From: Clostridiales bacterium
Lineage (GTDB): Bacteria > Bacillota > Clostridia > Oscillospirales > Acutalibacteraceae
Reading direction: 5' to 3'
Length of the DNA: 37,536 bases
Assembly (NCBI GenBank): GCA_012519975.1
Contig: JAAYPE010000008.1
Span: forward strand, 1 to 37,536
The notes beneath the pieces are model-generated. The model worked only from the letters and a program-made list of their open reading frames with translations, was not told the origin of the DNA and did no database searches. Positions 23,558 through 30,741 of the stretch are shown in pieces; the first letter of the stretch is position 1, and each line of letters opens with the position of its first letter. The position numbers and the translations under genes are program-made.

Positions 23558-24622
23558 TCAATCGTTTTCTGTTGTAGAAACTTCGCTAACAGTTGTTGTA
23601 AATTCTTTTGTGGTACTTTCAGATTCTTCTTTTGTTGTGACCTCTTCTGTGGTGCTTGAAGAGCTTTCAGTTTCTTTTTTTGTAGTTGTTTGTGCAACTT
23701 TATCAGAAATTACGACTGCTTGCTTTCCGAGTAACGCCCATTTTTCTGCAAAAGATGAGTGGGAGTATTCTTTAATGCCGTTCTGATACGGGTCAGCAAT
23801 ATAAACTTTGTTTGAATCATAGCCAACTAGAACCATAACATGGGTTCCTCTTGGATACTCAAAATAGGCGTCTGTTCCATTTGAGTTTTTTATGTACCAA
23901 GCGTTGACGAGAGTTGGTGTTTTCATATTATATGTTGCCCAAACAATGACAGGATGTCCATTATCAATATAGTCAAACAATGCGTAAATGCTAGTTCCTG
24001 TAATATTTTTCGCGCGAATACTACCACCATTATTCTTTATAATACCATTAATAGCGTTGGTAACTACGGGTGAAAAAGCACCGTAACCAGGGCGTGGGTC
24101 TGTGTAAGTTTGCCGAGGGTCTCCAACAAATTTTTCATAAATGCTAGGACCATAAACTTTCCCGTTTTCTGAATATAAATCTTCTCTGGGAATTGCACTA
24201 ACAACTTGTGACAAAGGTACATTGAAGCCATAGTATTTAAGCAACATAGTTATTGATGCTGCTTCACACCCCGTTGGGTAAGAGGGGAGTTGGCTAACAT
24301 AAGGGATATTCAACATAACCTTTGGAGTTGATTTTACATTCACTATTGCTTTTGTAGTTTTTGGCACATACTTTTTTGTTATTGGTACTGCAGGTGGCTT
24401 TGTGGACATCGGCTGTGCAGTAGAAGGCTCTGTTGAAACTTCTTGTGTGGTTGTTTCGGTAGTGGTAGTTGCAACCTCTACTTTTGTAGTAGGAGTTTGC
24501 ACAGTCGCTGATTTAGATTTGTTTTTATGAACAACGGTAAAGACACCGCACCCAGTTCCTAATGTTAAAATTGCACACATATATGCAACAACTTTTTTGC
24601 TATAAATTATTTCAAGTTTCAT
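23558..24622 (-). CDS. Membrane-anchored C39-like cysteine peptidase
   Basis: 354 residues. A positively charged N-terminus and hydrophobic segment (about 10-30) act as signal or anchor. C25 lies near its end, but LGTGC is a poor lipobox, so lipoprotein status is doubtful. A Thr/Ser/Pro-rich linker spans 38-90. The papain-like C39_2 domain spans about 100-310: catalytic Cys119 in PTGCEAASITMLL, His261 in GTHVMVLVGYD, Asp277 in IADPYQ. A Thr/Ser/Glu-rich tail (312-354) suggests surface exposure or wall contact. GATGAGG lies 8 nt before ATG. The leader has a stem that can pair with that site. It acts outside the cell; target unknown, no ABC exporter or bacteriocin nearby. Confidence 0.88.
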   Translation of the reverse strand: MKLEIIYSKKVVAYMCAILTLGTGCGVFTVVHKNKSKSATVQTPTTKVEVATTTTETTTQEVSTEPSTAQPMSTKPPAVPITKKYVPKTTKAIVNVKSTPKVMLNIPYVSQLPSYPTGCEAASITMLLKYYGFNVPLSQVVSAIPREDLYSENGKVYGPSIYEKFVGDPRQTYTDPRPGYGAFSPVVTNAINGIIKNNGGSIRAKNITGTSIYALFDYIDNGHPVIVWATYNMKTPTLVNAWYIKNSNGTDAYFEYPRGTHVMVLVGYDSNKVYIADPYQNGIKEYSHSSFAEKWALLGKQAVVISDKVAQTTTKKETESSSSTTEEVTTKEESESTTKEFTTTVSEVSTTEND

Positions 24623-24633
24623 ACAAATTGCCT

Positions 24634-24687
24634 CATCTTATTCTGATAATATTTGCGTCTTAATGATAGATTTAATTTTATAAGATG
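24634..24687 (-). promoter_or_regulatory. Leader stem able to mask the C39 gene ribosome binding site
   Basis: In the minus-strand transcript, CATCTTAT (complement of 24680-24687) is exactly complementary to ATAAGATG (complement of 24634-24641), which overlaps the GATGAGG ribosome binding site. TTG/CAA pairs extend the stem past a bulge. It matches no riboswitch class I know. Confidence 0.35.
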
Positions 24688-24746
24688 CAAGTACATAAAA
24701 AAGTAAAAATTAAATACTTGTTAATTCATTAAGTTATACACCATAT

Positions 24747-24775
24747 ATTATAACATTAGCAAATTATTTTGTAAA
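24747..24775 (-). promoter_or_regulatory. Promoter of the C39 peptidase gene
   Basis: On the minus strand: TTTACA (24775-24770), 17-bp spacer, TATAAT (24752-24747) with a TGn extension. It implies a leader of about 120 nt before the start at 24622. Confidence 0.65.
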
Positions 24776-24791
24776 TCGAAAAAACTAATTT

Positions 24792-24826
24792 AAAGCACTA
24801 TGTAGCAATTTTCTACATAGTGCTTT
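24792..24826 (-). terminator. Terminator of the tRNA-Arg transcript
   Basis: A perfect 14-bp stem (24792-24805 with 24813-24826) with a 7-nt loop, starting one base after the tRNA CCA end. On the minus strand AAATTAG and then six T follow, so the T-run is displaced by about 8 nt from the stem. Confidence 0.7.
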
Positions 24827-24827
24827 T

Positions 24828-24904
24828 TGGCCCGCTCGAAGGGATTTGAACCCCCAATCTCCAGAATCGGAATCTGTTGCATTATCCAACTATGCTACGA
24901 GCGG
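24828..24904 (-). tRNA. tRNA-Arg, anticodon CCG
   Basis: Cloverleaf on the minus strand: acceptor CCGCTCG with CGAGCGG, D-arm GCAT/ATGC, anticodon stem CAGA/TCTG with loop TTCCGAT (anticodon CCG, reading CGG), T-arm with GGTTCAAATCC, discriminator G, and an encoded CCA end (24830-24828). It lies 25 bp after the YfcE-type gene and is followed at once by a strong stem. Confidence 0.95.
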
Positions 24905-24929
24905 ATATTAAGTTGTATAATTTGTTTTG

Positions 24930-25388
24930 CTATAAAAAAATATGCTTGAAATTTGCCTTATTATTATCAATATCAATCAACCCATACACACCAGACTTAA
25001 CACTGCCAGGATTGAACAAATGCACACCATTTTTGAAGTCATTAACAGGTCTGTGTGTATGGCCATATAATACTATGTCTGCATTATGCTTTTTTGCTAT
25101 TTCTAAAAGCTGACTAATCCCTGATTTTACTTGTGCATTATGACCGTGAGTGCAATAAAAAATAAGCTCCCCTGCAGACAAGGTACAATCAAAAGGAAGT
25201 AAGGACGCCATATCACAGTTACCACAGACAGATACTATTTTAGCATCATCATTTAAAAACTGTGCGTACTCCATATCACGCTCACCGTCGCCTAAATGAA
25301 TGATAAGCCTAGCGTCTAAATTTTCGCAAATAATTTTGTTTACAAGACTTTTATCACCGTGAGAATCAGACATAACAAGCACTTTCAT
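24930..25388 (-). CDS. YfcE/MJ0936-type metallophosphodiesterase
   Basis: 152-residue calcineurin-like phosphoesterase using two metal ions. Motifs in order: SDSHGD (MSDSHGDKS, residues 6-14), HLGDGERD, GNCD, THGH, and GHTHRP; all metal ligands are present. Such proteins hydrolyse model phosphodiesters; the natural substrate is mostly unknown. A GGAGG site (25401-25397) is 8 nt before ATG 25388; a nearer ATG at 25392 is out of frame. It has its own minus-strand promoter overlapping the start of the divergent three-gene module. Confidence 0.92.
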   Translation of the reverse strand: MKVLVMSDSHGDKSLVNKIICENLDARLIIHLGDGERDMEYAQFLNDDAKIVSVCGNCDMASLLPFDCTLSAGELIFYCTHGHNAQVKSGISQLLEIAKKHNADIVLYGHTHRPVNDFKNGVHLFNPGSVKSGVYGLIDIDNNKANFKHIFL

Positions 25389-25419
25389 TCATAAAACCTC
25401 CGTGGCACTAATACACTAT

Positions 25420-25448
25420 ATTATATACGCAAAGGGTGGTGATTTCAA
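25420..25448 (-). promoter_or_regulatory. Promoter of the YfcE-type gene
   Basis: On the minus strand: TTGAAA (25448-25443), 17-bp spacer, TATAAT (25425-25420). Its -35 box overlaps the start codon and its spacer the ribosome binding site of the divergent gene at 25448, so the two transcription units probably interfere. Confidence 0.65.
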
Positions 25449-25702
25449 TGCCTGATTTCAACCTTAACGATCAACAGATGAAAAAAATCAAAGAAAAGTT
25501 TGGAAAAAACAATGTTGAGAAAGCACAGCAAATTGAGCAAGCGATAAAAAGCGGGAATCCCAACGATTTTTTAAACAAAAATTTAAGTCCAAAACAAAGT
25601 GCTACTTTGCAAAAGGTGCTATCTGATAAAGATGCGATGGAAAAACTCTTGGAGACCGATCAAGCGAAAAATCTTCTTAAAAAGATGTTGGGGGATAAAT
25701 AG
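25448..25702 (+). CDS. Small helical protein, first gene of an uncharacterised module
   Basis: 84 residues, charged and predicted mostly helical, no membrane segment, no cysteine. It shows Lys-rich helices at both ends and an LSPKQSATLQKVLSDKDAME segment in the middle that ends in a QAKNLLKKMLGDK tail. I do not recognise a named family. ATG 25448 is chosen because AAAGGGTGGTGA ends 5 nt upstream; the in-frame GTG 25436 is inside that site. The next gene starts 2 bp after its stop, so the two are almost certainly co-expressed. No clear sigma-A promoter was found in the 59-bp divergent gap. Confidence 0.8.
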   Translation: MPDFNLNDQQMKKIKEKFGKNNVEKAQQIEQAIKSGNPNDFLNKNLSPKQSATLQKVLSDKDAMEKLLETDQAKNLLKKMLGDK

Positions 25703-25704
25703 TT

Positions 25705-26067
25705 ATGGATCAGATAAATGAGATTCTTGCCTCTTTATCCGATGAAGATATGGATTCGCTAAAAACACTTGCAAACTCTCTTTTAGGTTCAGATTTTAGT
25801 GAAAATGACAATGGTGACAATTCATCTAGTGATTGCTCATTTGATGATTATAATAATCATTTTAGCTCTCTTGACCCTGCTATGATTGCAAAAATTGGCA
25901 CGATTATAAGTAAGCTTAATTCAAAAAAAGATGATGACAGGGTTCGATTGATAATGGCTCTTAAACCGATGTTAAGCGAAAAAAGGAAGGCGAGGGCAGA
26001 CGAGGCAATAAAAATGATGAGCCTTTTTGAAATATTGCCTGAGCTAAAAAATTTAAACATTCTTTGA
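25705..26067 (+). CDS. Small acidic protein, second gene of the module
   Basis: 120 residues. An N-terminal helix (INEILASLSDEDMDSLKTLA), a low-complexity Ser/Asp/Asn stretch at about 30-50, then a helical, basic C-terminal half (from LDPAMIAKIGTIISKL through LKPMLSEKRKARADEAIKMM to FEILPELKN). The two structured ends joined by a variable acidic linker suggest a scaffold or adaptor. I do not recognise a named family. GGGGGA near the end of the previous gene serves as ribosome binding site. It is 11 bp upstream of the third gene. Confidence 0.8.
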   Translation: MDQINEILASLSDEDMDSLKTLANSLLGSDFSENDNGDNSSSDCSFDDYNNHFSSLDPAMIAKIGTIISKLNSKKDDDRVRLIMALKPMLSEKRKARADEAIKMMSLFEILPELKNLNIL

Positions 26068-26078
26068 GGTGAATCAAG

Positions 26079-26705
26079 TTGGCGAAGAATTATTCATACA
26101 ATGAGCTTATGAAAATGCAAGAGGAAGCAATAAATAGAGTTCGTGAAATGCAAAAACGAGCAACTATTGCAACTCAGGTTGAAAACAAGCCTACAGAGCC
26201 TGAAAATCAGCAAAAACCCTTGCAACCCCCAAATCAAAATACACAAGGTCAAAATAATATAAAAAAAGAAACATCACCTCAACATAAATCTTTTAACACA
26301 AATCAAAATACTAAACAGGCAAATAAACCACAACAAAATCAAGTATGCCCCTATCATAAAAACAATAAAAATCAAAACCTTAATAGGCAACCTTATAAAA
26401 AAGAGCAACAAAAACAAGATAAGAGCGATAAACAAAATGTTGTTAAAGTTCAAAAACCTAGCACCGAAAAAGCTCAAAACTTTAATAGTTCAAACCCATT
26501 ATTTAATTTGTTTGGCAGTAATTTTTGCTTAGGAAGTTTGGGCAATCTTTTTGGCGGAAACTTTGACATCTCAAGCATTATGGGAAAGCTAGATGACCCC
26601 GAGGTAGGGGACCAAATATTAATTATTGGACTGCTTATATTGCTATCTAGCGAAGGTGCAGACAAAATTTTGTTGCTTGCATTACTTTATATTATGATAG
26701 ATTAA
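26079..26705 (+). CDS. Asn/Gln-rich protein with hydrophobic C-terminus, third gene of the module
   Basis: 208 residues. A short N-terminal helix (NYSYNELMKMQEEAINRVRE), a long Asn/Gln/Lys/Pro-rich disordered region (about 35-140) with one Cys in VCPYHK, a Phe/Gly/Leu segment (NPLFNLFGSNFCLGSLGNLFGG, shown here as the stretch near 142-163), then two short hydrophobic segments at about 180-207 split by SSEGADK. The end looks membrane-associated. TTG start with GAGGTGA 6 nt upstream, inside the preceding stop. Family not recognised. Its central composition resembles the 51-residue ORF at 3175-3330. Followed by a strong terminator, which closes the operon. Confidence 0.78.
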   Translation: MAKNYSYNELMKMQEEAINRVREMQKRATIATQVENKPTEPENQQKPLQPPNQNTQGQNNIKKETSPQHKSFNTNQNTKQANKPQQNQVCPYHKNNKNQNLNRQPYKKEQQKQDKSDKQNVVKVQKPSTEKAQNFNSSNPLFNLFGSNFCLGSLGNLFGGNFDISSIMGKLDDPEVGDQILIIGLLILLSSEGADKILLLALLYIMID

Positions 26706-26730
26706 AAAAGACGATTTGCAGTAAAACTAC

Positions 26731-26771
26731 AAAAGATATGGTACAGGCAAAATCTGTATCATATCTTTTTA
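26731..26771 (+). terminator. Intrinsic terminator after the small-protein module
   Basis: A 16-bp stem with one G-U pair (26731-26746 with 26754-26769), 7-nt loop, and a T-run (TCTTTTT to 26770). The minus strand has only a weak T-run, so it mainly serves the plus-strand operon. Confidence 0.88.
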
Positions 26772-26795
26772 TTGATAAGACAGGGTGCATAAATG

Positions 26796-28097
26796 TTAGC
26801 CTATGTCTTTTCCTTTTTTTGCTGGATTGTCAATCAAATTACCTTTTGAATCAAATCGTGAGCCGTGGCAAGGGCAGTCCCAGGTGTGCTCCTGTGGGTT
26901 CCATTTTAAAGCACAACCCATATGAGTACATCTTTTGCCAAAGCTTAAAAGTCCCCAAACTGCTTGGCCTAGGTTTACAAATAGCTGTGGTGACATCATA
27001 GAGCGGGATGGGCAAAACAACTGCGAGCTTTTGCCGACCCCATCTGCAATAATCTCGCTTAGTAATTGAGCTGCAACCATAGAGCCAGTCATTCCCCATT
27101 TGTTAAATCCAGACGCTATATAAAGCTCTGTATTATTTTTTTGTAATCTGCCGATGTATGGAATACTATCTAGCGACATACAGTCCTGCGTTGCCCAGTG
27201 ATACTGCTCATTAGCGCTAGGGCATATTGACTTTGCAATATCGCGAAGCTCGTTCCAACCACCACCTTGATGACCTGTTCTGTGACTTCCTCCAACTAAA
27301 ATAAGGTAGTCGTTATAATTTCTAAATGACAGTCCCTTTAAATTTTCATCAACATACATTCCGTTTGGGTCAAAGGCATTAGTTAGTGCCAAAGCATAGG
27401 TGCGGTGCTGATAAAGTTTTGCAAAATAAAGTCCCTTTAGATTCACCATTGGGTAATGTGTTGTTAAAATAATCCTTCTTGCACTGATTGTTCCTTGCTG
27501 GGCAACTACTTTTCCTGGCAAAATTTCTGTAACAAAGGTGTTTTCATAAATGTTTATATTTTTTGCCATTTCGTTTATAAATTTAATGGGGTGGAATTGT
27601 GCTTGGTTTTCCATTCCTAAAGCTCCAACAGTTTTAATTGGTATTGAAGGATTTTCTAAAAATCTAGAATCTATACCTAGCTTGCGATAAATTTTGTACT
27701 CTTCTTCCAGCTTTTTTCGATTATCTGTGCTATATACATAAGCTGTTTTTTCTTCAAAATCACAAGCAATATCGTTTGACAATTGCCTATACATTTCTAG
27801 TGCTTTTTGATTTGCCGAAAAATACTCTTTAGCAAATCCTAAGCCGTATTTTTTCTCGATTTTTGAATATATAATACCGTGTTGTGATGTGATTTTTGCC
27901 GTTGTATTTTTTGTCACACCCGTGCCGGCATTTTTTGCTTCCATCACAACATTATCAATTCCCATACCCGTAAGCATATGAGAAGATAAAATTCCCGCAA
28001 GGCCACCGCCAACAATAACAGTGTCAGTGTCTATATTTTCTTTTAATTCAACAGTTTTTCTGTTTTCATCATAATCGTCAATCCACAAAGATTTCAT
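26796..28097 (-). CDS. FAD-dependent oxidoreductase with C-terminal Rieske domain
   Basis: 433 residues. An N-terminal FAD-binding GGGLAG loop (residues 30-35) begins a DAO-type amine/amino-acid oxidase fold. The FNKWGMTGSMVAAQLL segment near 340 is the usual second FAD contact. The last ~60 residues form a Rieske 2Fe-2S domain: ligands C390/H392 and C408/H411, with C395 and C410 placed to make the disulfide seen in such clusters. The same domain order occurs in Bacillus YhfW-like proteins, somewhat longer (about 500 residues). Substrate unknown; cytosolic. AAGGAG lies 7 nt before ATG. Monocistronic; no clear partner gene. Confidence 0.9.
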   Translation of the reverse strand: MKSLWIDDYDENRKTVELKENIDTDTVIVGGGLAGILSSHMLTGMGIDNVVMEAKNAGTGVTKNTTAKITSQHGIIYSKIEKKYGLGFAKEYFSANQKALEMYRQLSNDIACDFEEKTAYVYSTDNRKKLEEEYKIYRKLGIDSRFLENPSIPIKTVGALGMENQAQFHPIKFINEMAKNINIYENTFVTEILPGKVVAQQGTISARRIILTTHYPMVNLKGLYFAKLYQHRTYALALTNAFDPNGMYVDENLKGLSFRNYNDYLILVGGSHRTGHQGGGWNELRDIAKSICPSANEQYHWATQDCMSLDSIPYIGRLQKNNTELYIASGFNKWGMTGSMVAAQLLSEIIADGVGKSSQLFCPSRSMMSPQLFVNLGQAVWGLLSFGKRCTHMGCALKWNPQEHTWDCPCHGSRFDSKGNLIDNPAKKGKDIG

Positions 28098-28171
28098 AGT
28101 ATACTCCTTATTTAAATCAATGTTTTTATTATGTCATTTTTAGTACTTATTATGAAATTTATAAAAAACAT

Positions 28172-28210
28172 AAAAAAACTGCACAAGCAACAAGGCTCGC
28201 ACAGCTTTTT
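28172..28210. terminator. Terminator after the polA-rimI-tsaD-rfbB cluster
   Basis: A 10-bp stem (28179-28188 with 28195-28204), wobble pairs included, with a 6-nt loop; seven T follow on the minus strand (complement of 28172-28178), and CTTTTT on the plus strand. Confidence 0.75.
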
Positions 28211-28232
28211 ATAAACAATAAAAATACTTTTA

Positions 28233-29258
28233 TTAGTCATTATATCCAATTATTTTTTTGTAATTATTTAGATATTCGCCACTCAAAATGTTTTCCCACC
28301 ACTCACGATTTTCAAGATACCAGTTTACCGTTTTTACAATCCCATCATCGAATTTTACAAGCGGTTGCCAAGAAAGCTCATCGTGCATTTTTGTGGCGTC
28401 AATTGCATATCTCATATCGTGCCCTGGCCTGTCTGTTACAAAGTTTATCAAACTATCGTCCTTGCCTAGAACCTTTAAAACGGTTCTTACAACTTCAATG
28501 TTTGAACGCTCGTTATGGCCACCAACATTATAAACTTCTCCGATTGTTCCATTTTGCAAAATCATATCTATCGCTCTGCAATGGTCGGTTACATACAGCC
28601 AGTCACGAACATTTTCACCTTTTCCATACACTGGCAAAGGCTTGTTTGCAAGTGCATTTGTAATCATCAGTGGAATAAGTTTTTCAGGAAAATGATATGG
28701 ACCGTAGTTGTTTGAGCATCTTGAAATAGTGACAGGTGTCCCATATGTTCTGCAATAAGCCATAACAAGCATATCTGCCGACGCCTTGCTTGCAGAGTAT
28801 GGCGAAGATGTTTGGATTGGAGTTTTTTCTGTAAAAAATAGGTCGGGTCTGTCAAGCGGTAAATCACCATAAACCTCGTCTGTTGAAACTTGATGAAACC
28901 TTGAAATGCCGTACTTGTTAAATGCGTCAAGCAAAACAGATGTGCCAATTACATTTGTTTTTAAAAACACCTCAGGTGTATCTATCGAGCGGTCAACATG
29001 AGATTCTGCGGCAAAGTTTACAACAGTGTCAAAACCTTCTTTTTCAAAAAGTTGATAGATAAACTCTCTATCAGTTATATCACCTTTTACAAATTTAAAA
29101 TTCTCATTTTCAAGTGCGGGTGCAAGAGTTGCAAGATTACCTGCATAAGTAAGCTTGTCAAGGCAAACTACTTTACAGCCCTTGTGATTTTCAAGCATAT
29201 AATAAATAAAGTTACTGCCGATAAATCCAGCTCCGCCGGTTACTAATAATTTTTTCAT
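28233..29258 (-). CDS. rfbB: dTDP-glucose 4,6-dehydratase
   Basis: NAD-dependent extended SDR converting dTDP-glucose to dTDP-4-keto-6-deoxyglucose for rhamnose and other deoxysugars. About 341 residues. Motifs: TGGAGFIGS at the N-terminus, AAESHVDRSI, STDEVYGDL (catalytic Asp-Glu), SPYSASKASADMLV (Tyr-x3-Lys) and RCSNNYGPYHFPEKLIPL. ATG 29258 is preferred over in-frame GTG 29270, as GGAG lies between them. It starts 13 bp after the tsaD stop and is the last gene of the minus-strand cluster. rmlA, rmlC and rmlD are not next to it, so the rest of the pathway must be elsewhere. Confidence 0.93.
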   Translation of the reverse strand: MKKLLVTGGAGFIGSNFIYYMLENHKGCKVVCLDKLTYAGNLATLAPALENENFKFVKGDITDREFIYQLFEKEGFDTVVNFAAESHVDRSIDTPEVFLKTNVIGTSVLLDAFNKYGISRFHQVSTDEVYGDLPLDRPDLFFTEKTPIQTSSPYSASKASADMLVMAYCRTYGTPVTISRCSNNYGPYHFPEKLIPLMITNALANKPLPVYGKGENVRDWLYVTDHCRAIDMILQNGTIGEVYNVGGHNERSNIEVVRTVLKVLGKDDSLINFVTDRPGHDMRYAIDATKMHDELSWQPLVKFDDGIVKTVNWYLENREWWENILSGEYLNNYKKIIGYND

Positions 29259-29270
29259 ATTATTCTCCAC

Positions 29271-30290
29271 TTATTTGCATATTTCATAATCTATTGGCAA
29301 TGAAGCCTTAGCATTTAAATCAAGCTTTGCAATATTGCCAGCTAAGTATTCATAATATCCTTGTGAACCCACCATAGCGGCATTGTCACCGCAAAGTGAA
29401 AGCTCGGGCAAATAAAGTTGCCAACCATTATTTTTACAAATTTGCTCACATCTAGCACGAAGCATTGAGTTTGCAGACACTCCGCCTGCGAGCGCTATTT
29501 TTGTATATCCATATTCTTTAGCCGCTTTTTCTAAATTCTCTGTAAGACAAACCACAACAGCATTTATAAACGATGCAGCCATATCTGCAACATCTATATT
29601 CTCACCTTTTTGTTGTGCATTATGAATAGTATTTATAACCGCAGTTTTAAGCCCAGAAAAGCTAAAGTCATATTCACTTCCATCAACTCTTGGACGAGGC
29701 ATTTTATATGCGTTTATGTTACCATTTTGCGATGCCTTATCAAGATTTAAACCGCCAGGGTAGGGAAGTCCCATAGTTCTTGCAGCTTTATCAAGAGCCT
29801 CTCCTGCGGCGTCGTCACGAGTTTTTCCGATTATATTAAAATCTGTATAGCTTTTTACTTCGATTATATGGCTATGCCCACCAGAAACTACAAGGCTTAA
29901 AAAAGGTGGCTCTAAATCTTTGTAGGTTATATAGTTTGCAGCAATGTGTGAACGAAGATGATGAACAGGTATTAAAGGTAGACCCGTTGACATCGACAGT
30001 CCCTTTGCAAAATTTACACCAACTAAAAGTGCGCCAATAAGCCCAGGTGCGTGGGTTACAGCAATTGCGTCTATATCTTCAAGTTTGCAGTTTGCAGCCT
30101 CTAGTGCTTGGTTTGTTATGCCAACTATTGATTCTGCGTGCCGTCTCGATGCAATTTCAGGAACAACTCCGCCATATAATTTATGCTCTTCTACTTGCGA
30201 AGCAATGACAGATGACAAAACATTTCTGCCGTTTTCAACAACTGCCACGGCTGTTTCATCGCACGAGCTTTCTATTGCAAGAAGTTTCAA
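29271..30290 (-). CDS. tsaD: tRNA threonylcarbamoyltransferase TsaD
   Basis: Catalytic subunit that transfers threonylcarbamoyl to A37 of ANN-decoding tRNAs, making t6A. About 339 residues, ASKHA fold. Motifs: LAIESSCDETAVAVV (3-17), PEIASRRH, THAPGLIGALLVG, the metal-binding H111-x3-H115 in VHHLRSHIAAN, SGGHSHI and AGGVSANSMLR. TTG 30290 is chosen because GGAGGA is 6 nt upstream, and it overlaps the rimI stop as TTGA. The longer GTG 30311 start would place that site inside the gene. tsaB and tsaE, its partners, are not in the window. Confidence 0.95.
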   Translation of the reverse strand: MKLLAIESSCDETAVAVVENGRNVLSSVIASQVEEHKLYGGVVPEIASRRHAESIVGITNQALEAANCKLEDIDAIAVTHAPGLIGALLVGVNFAKGLSMSTGLPLIPVHHLRSHIAANYITYKDLEPPFLSLVVSGGHSHIIEVKSYTDFNIIGKTRDDAAGEALDKAARTMGLPYPGGLNLDKASQNGNINAYKMPRPRVDGSEYDFSFSGLKTAVINTIHNAQQKGENIDVADMAASFINAVVVCLTENLEKAAKEYGYTKIALAGGVSANSMLRARCEQICKNNGWQLYLPELSLCGDNAAMVGSQGYYEYLAGNIAKLDLNAKASLPIDYEICK

Positions 30291-30736
30291 AATACTTCCT
30301 CCCCAAACCACTTAGTAAAAATCAATCCGTTTTCTAAGGGGTTTTCATAAAAGTTTTTTCTAAAGCCTTGAGGTTTAAAACCAAATTTTTTATAAAACTC
30401 AATAGCGATAATATTTGACTCCCTAACCTCTAGTGTAATAAAGCTTGCGCTATTTGCCTTTGCATAGCTTATTGCATAACCTAAAAGGCTTGAGCCAACT
30501 CCATTTTTTCGATTTTTTCTGCTAACAGCAATGTTAGTGATATAACATTCATCAAGGATTAAATGCATACCAATATATCCTATAACACAATTATCTCGGC
30601 AAGCTACAAAAAATCTTGCGTTTGGATTTTTAAGTTCGCTTGCGATGCTTTGTTTTGACCAAGGTGTAGAGAAACACTGGCTTTCTAAATCAAAAACGCC
30701 ATCAACATCGTACTTTTTCATCTGCGTTATTTTCAT
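30287..30736 (-). CDS. rimI: Ribosomal-protein-alanine N-acetyltransferase RimI
   Basis: GNAT acetyltransferase, 149 residues, expected to acetylate the N-terminal Ala of ribosomal protein S18. Motif A for acetyl-CoA is RKNRKNGVGSSLL (R/QxxGxG type), followed by LEVRESNIIAIEFYKKFGF, the RimI signature around motif B, and the YENPLENGLIFTK tail. ATG starts 5 bp after polA and its binding site AAGGG overlaps the polA end. Together with tsaD downstream (TTGA overlap) it forms the classic rimI-tsaD pair. Confidence 0.92.
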   Translation of the reverse strand: MKITQMKKYDVDGVFDLESQCFSTPWSKQSIASELKNPNARFFVACRDNCVIGYIGMHLILDECYITNIAVSRKNRKNGVGSSLLGYAISYAKANSASFITLEVRESNIIAIEFYKKFGFKPQGFRKNFYENPLENGLIFTKWFGEEVF

Positions 30737-30741
30737 AATAT

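Noticed and set aside
23558..24622. C39 peptidase as a bacteriocin-processing transporter
   Set aside because: It has no ABC transporter transmembrane or ATPase domain and no small precursor gene nearby; it looks like an anchored extracellular peptidase.
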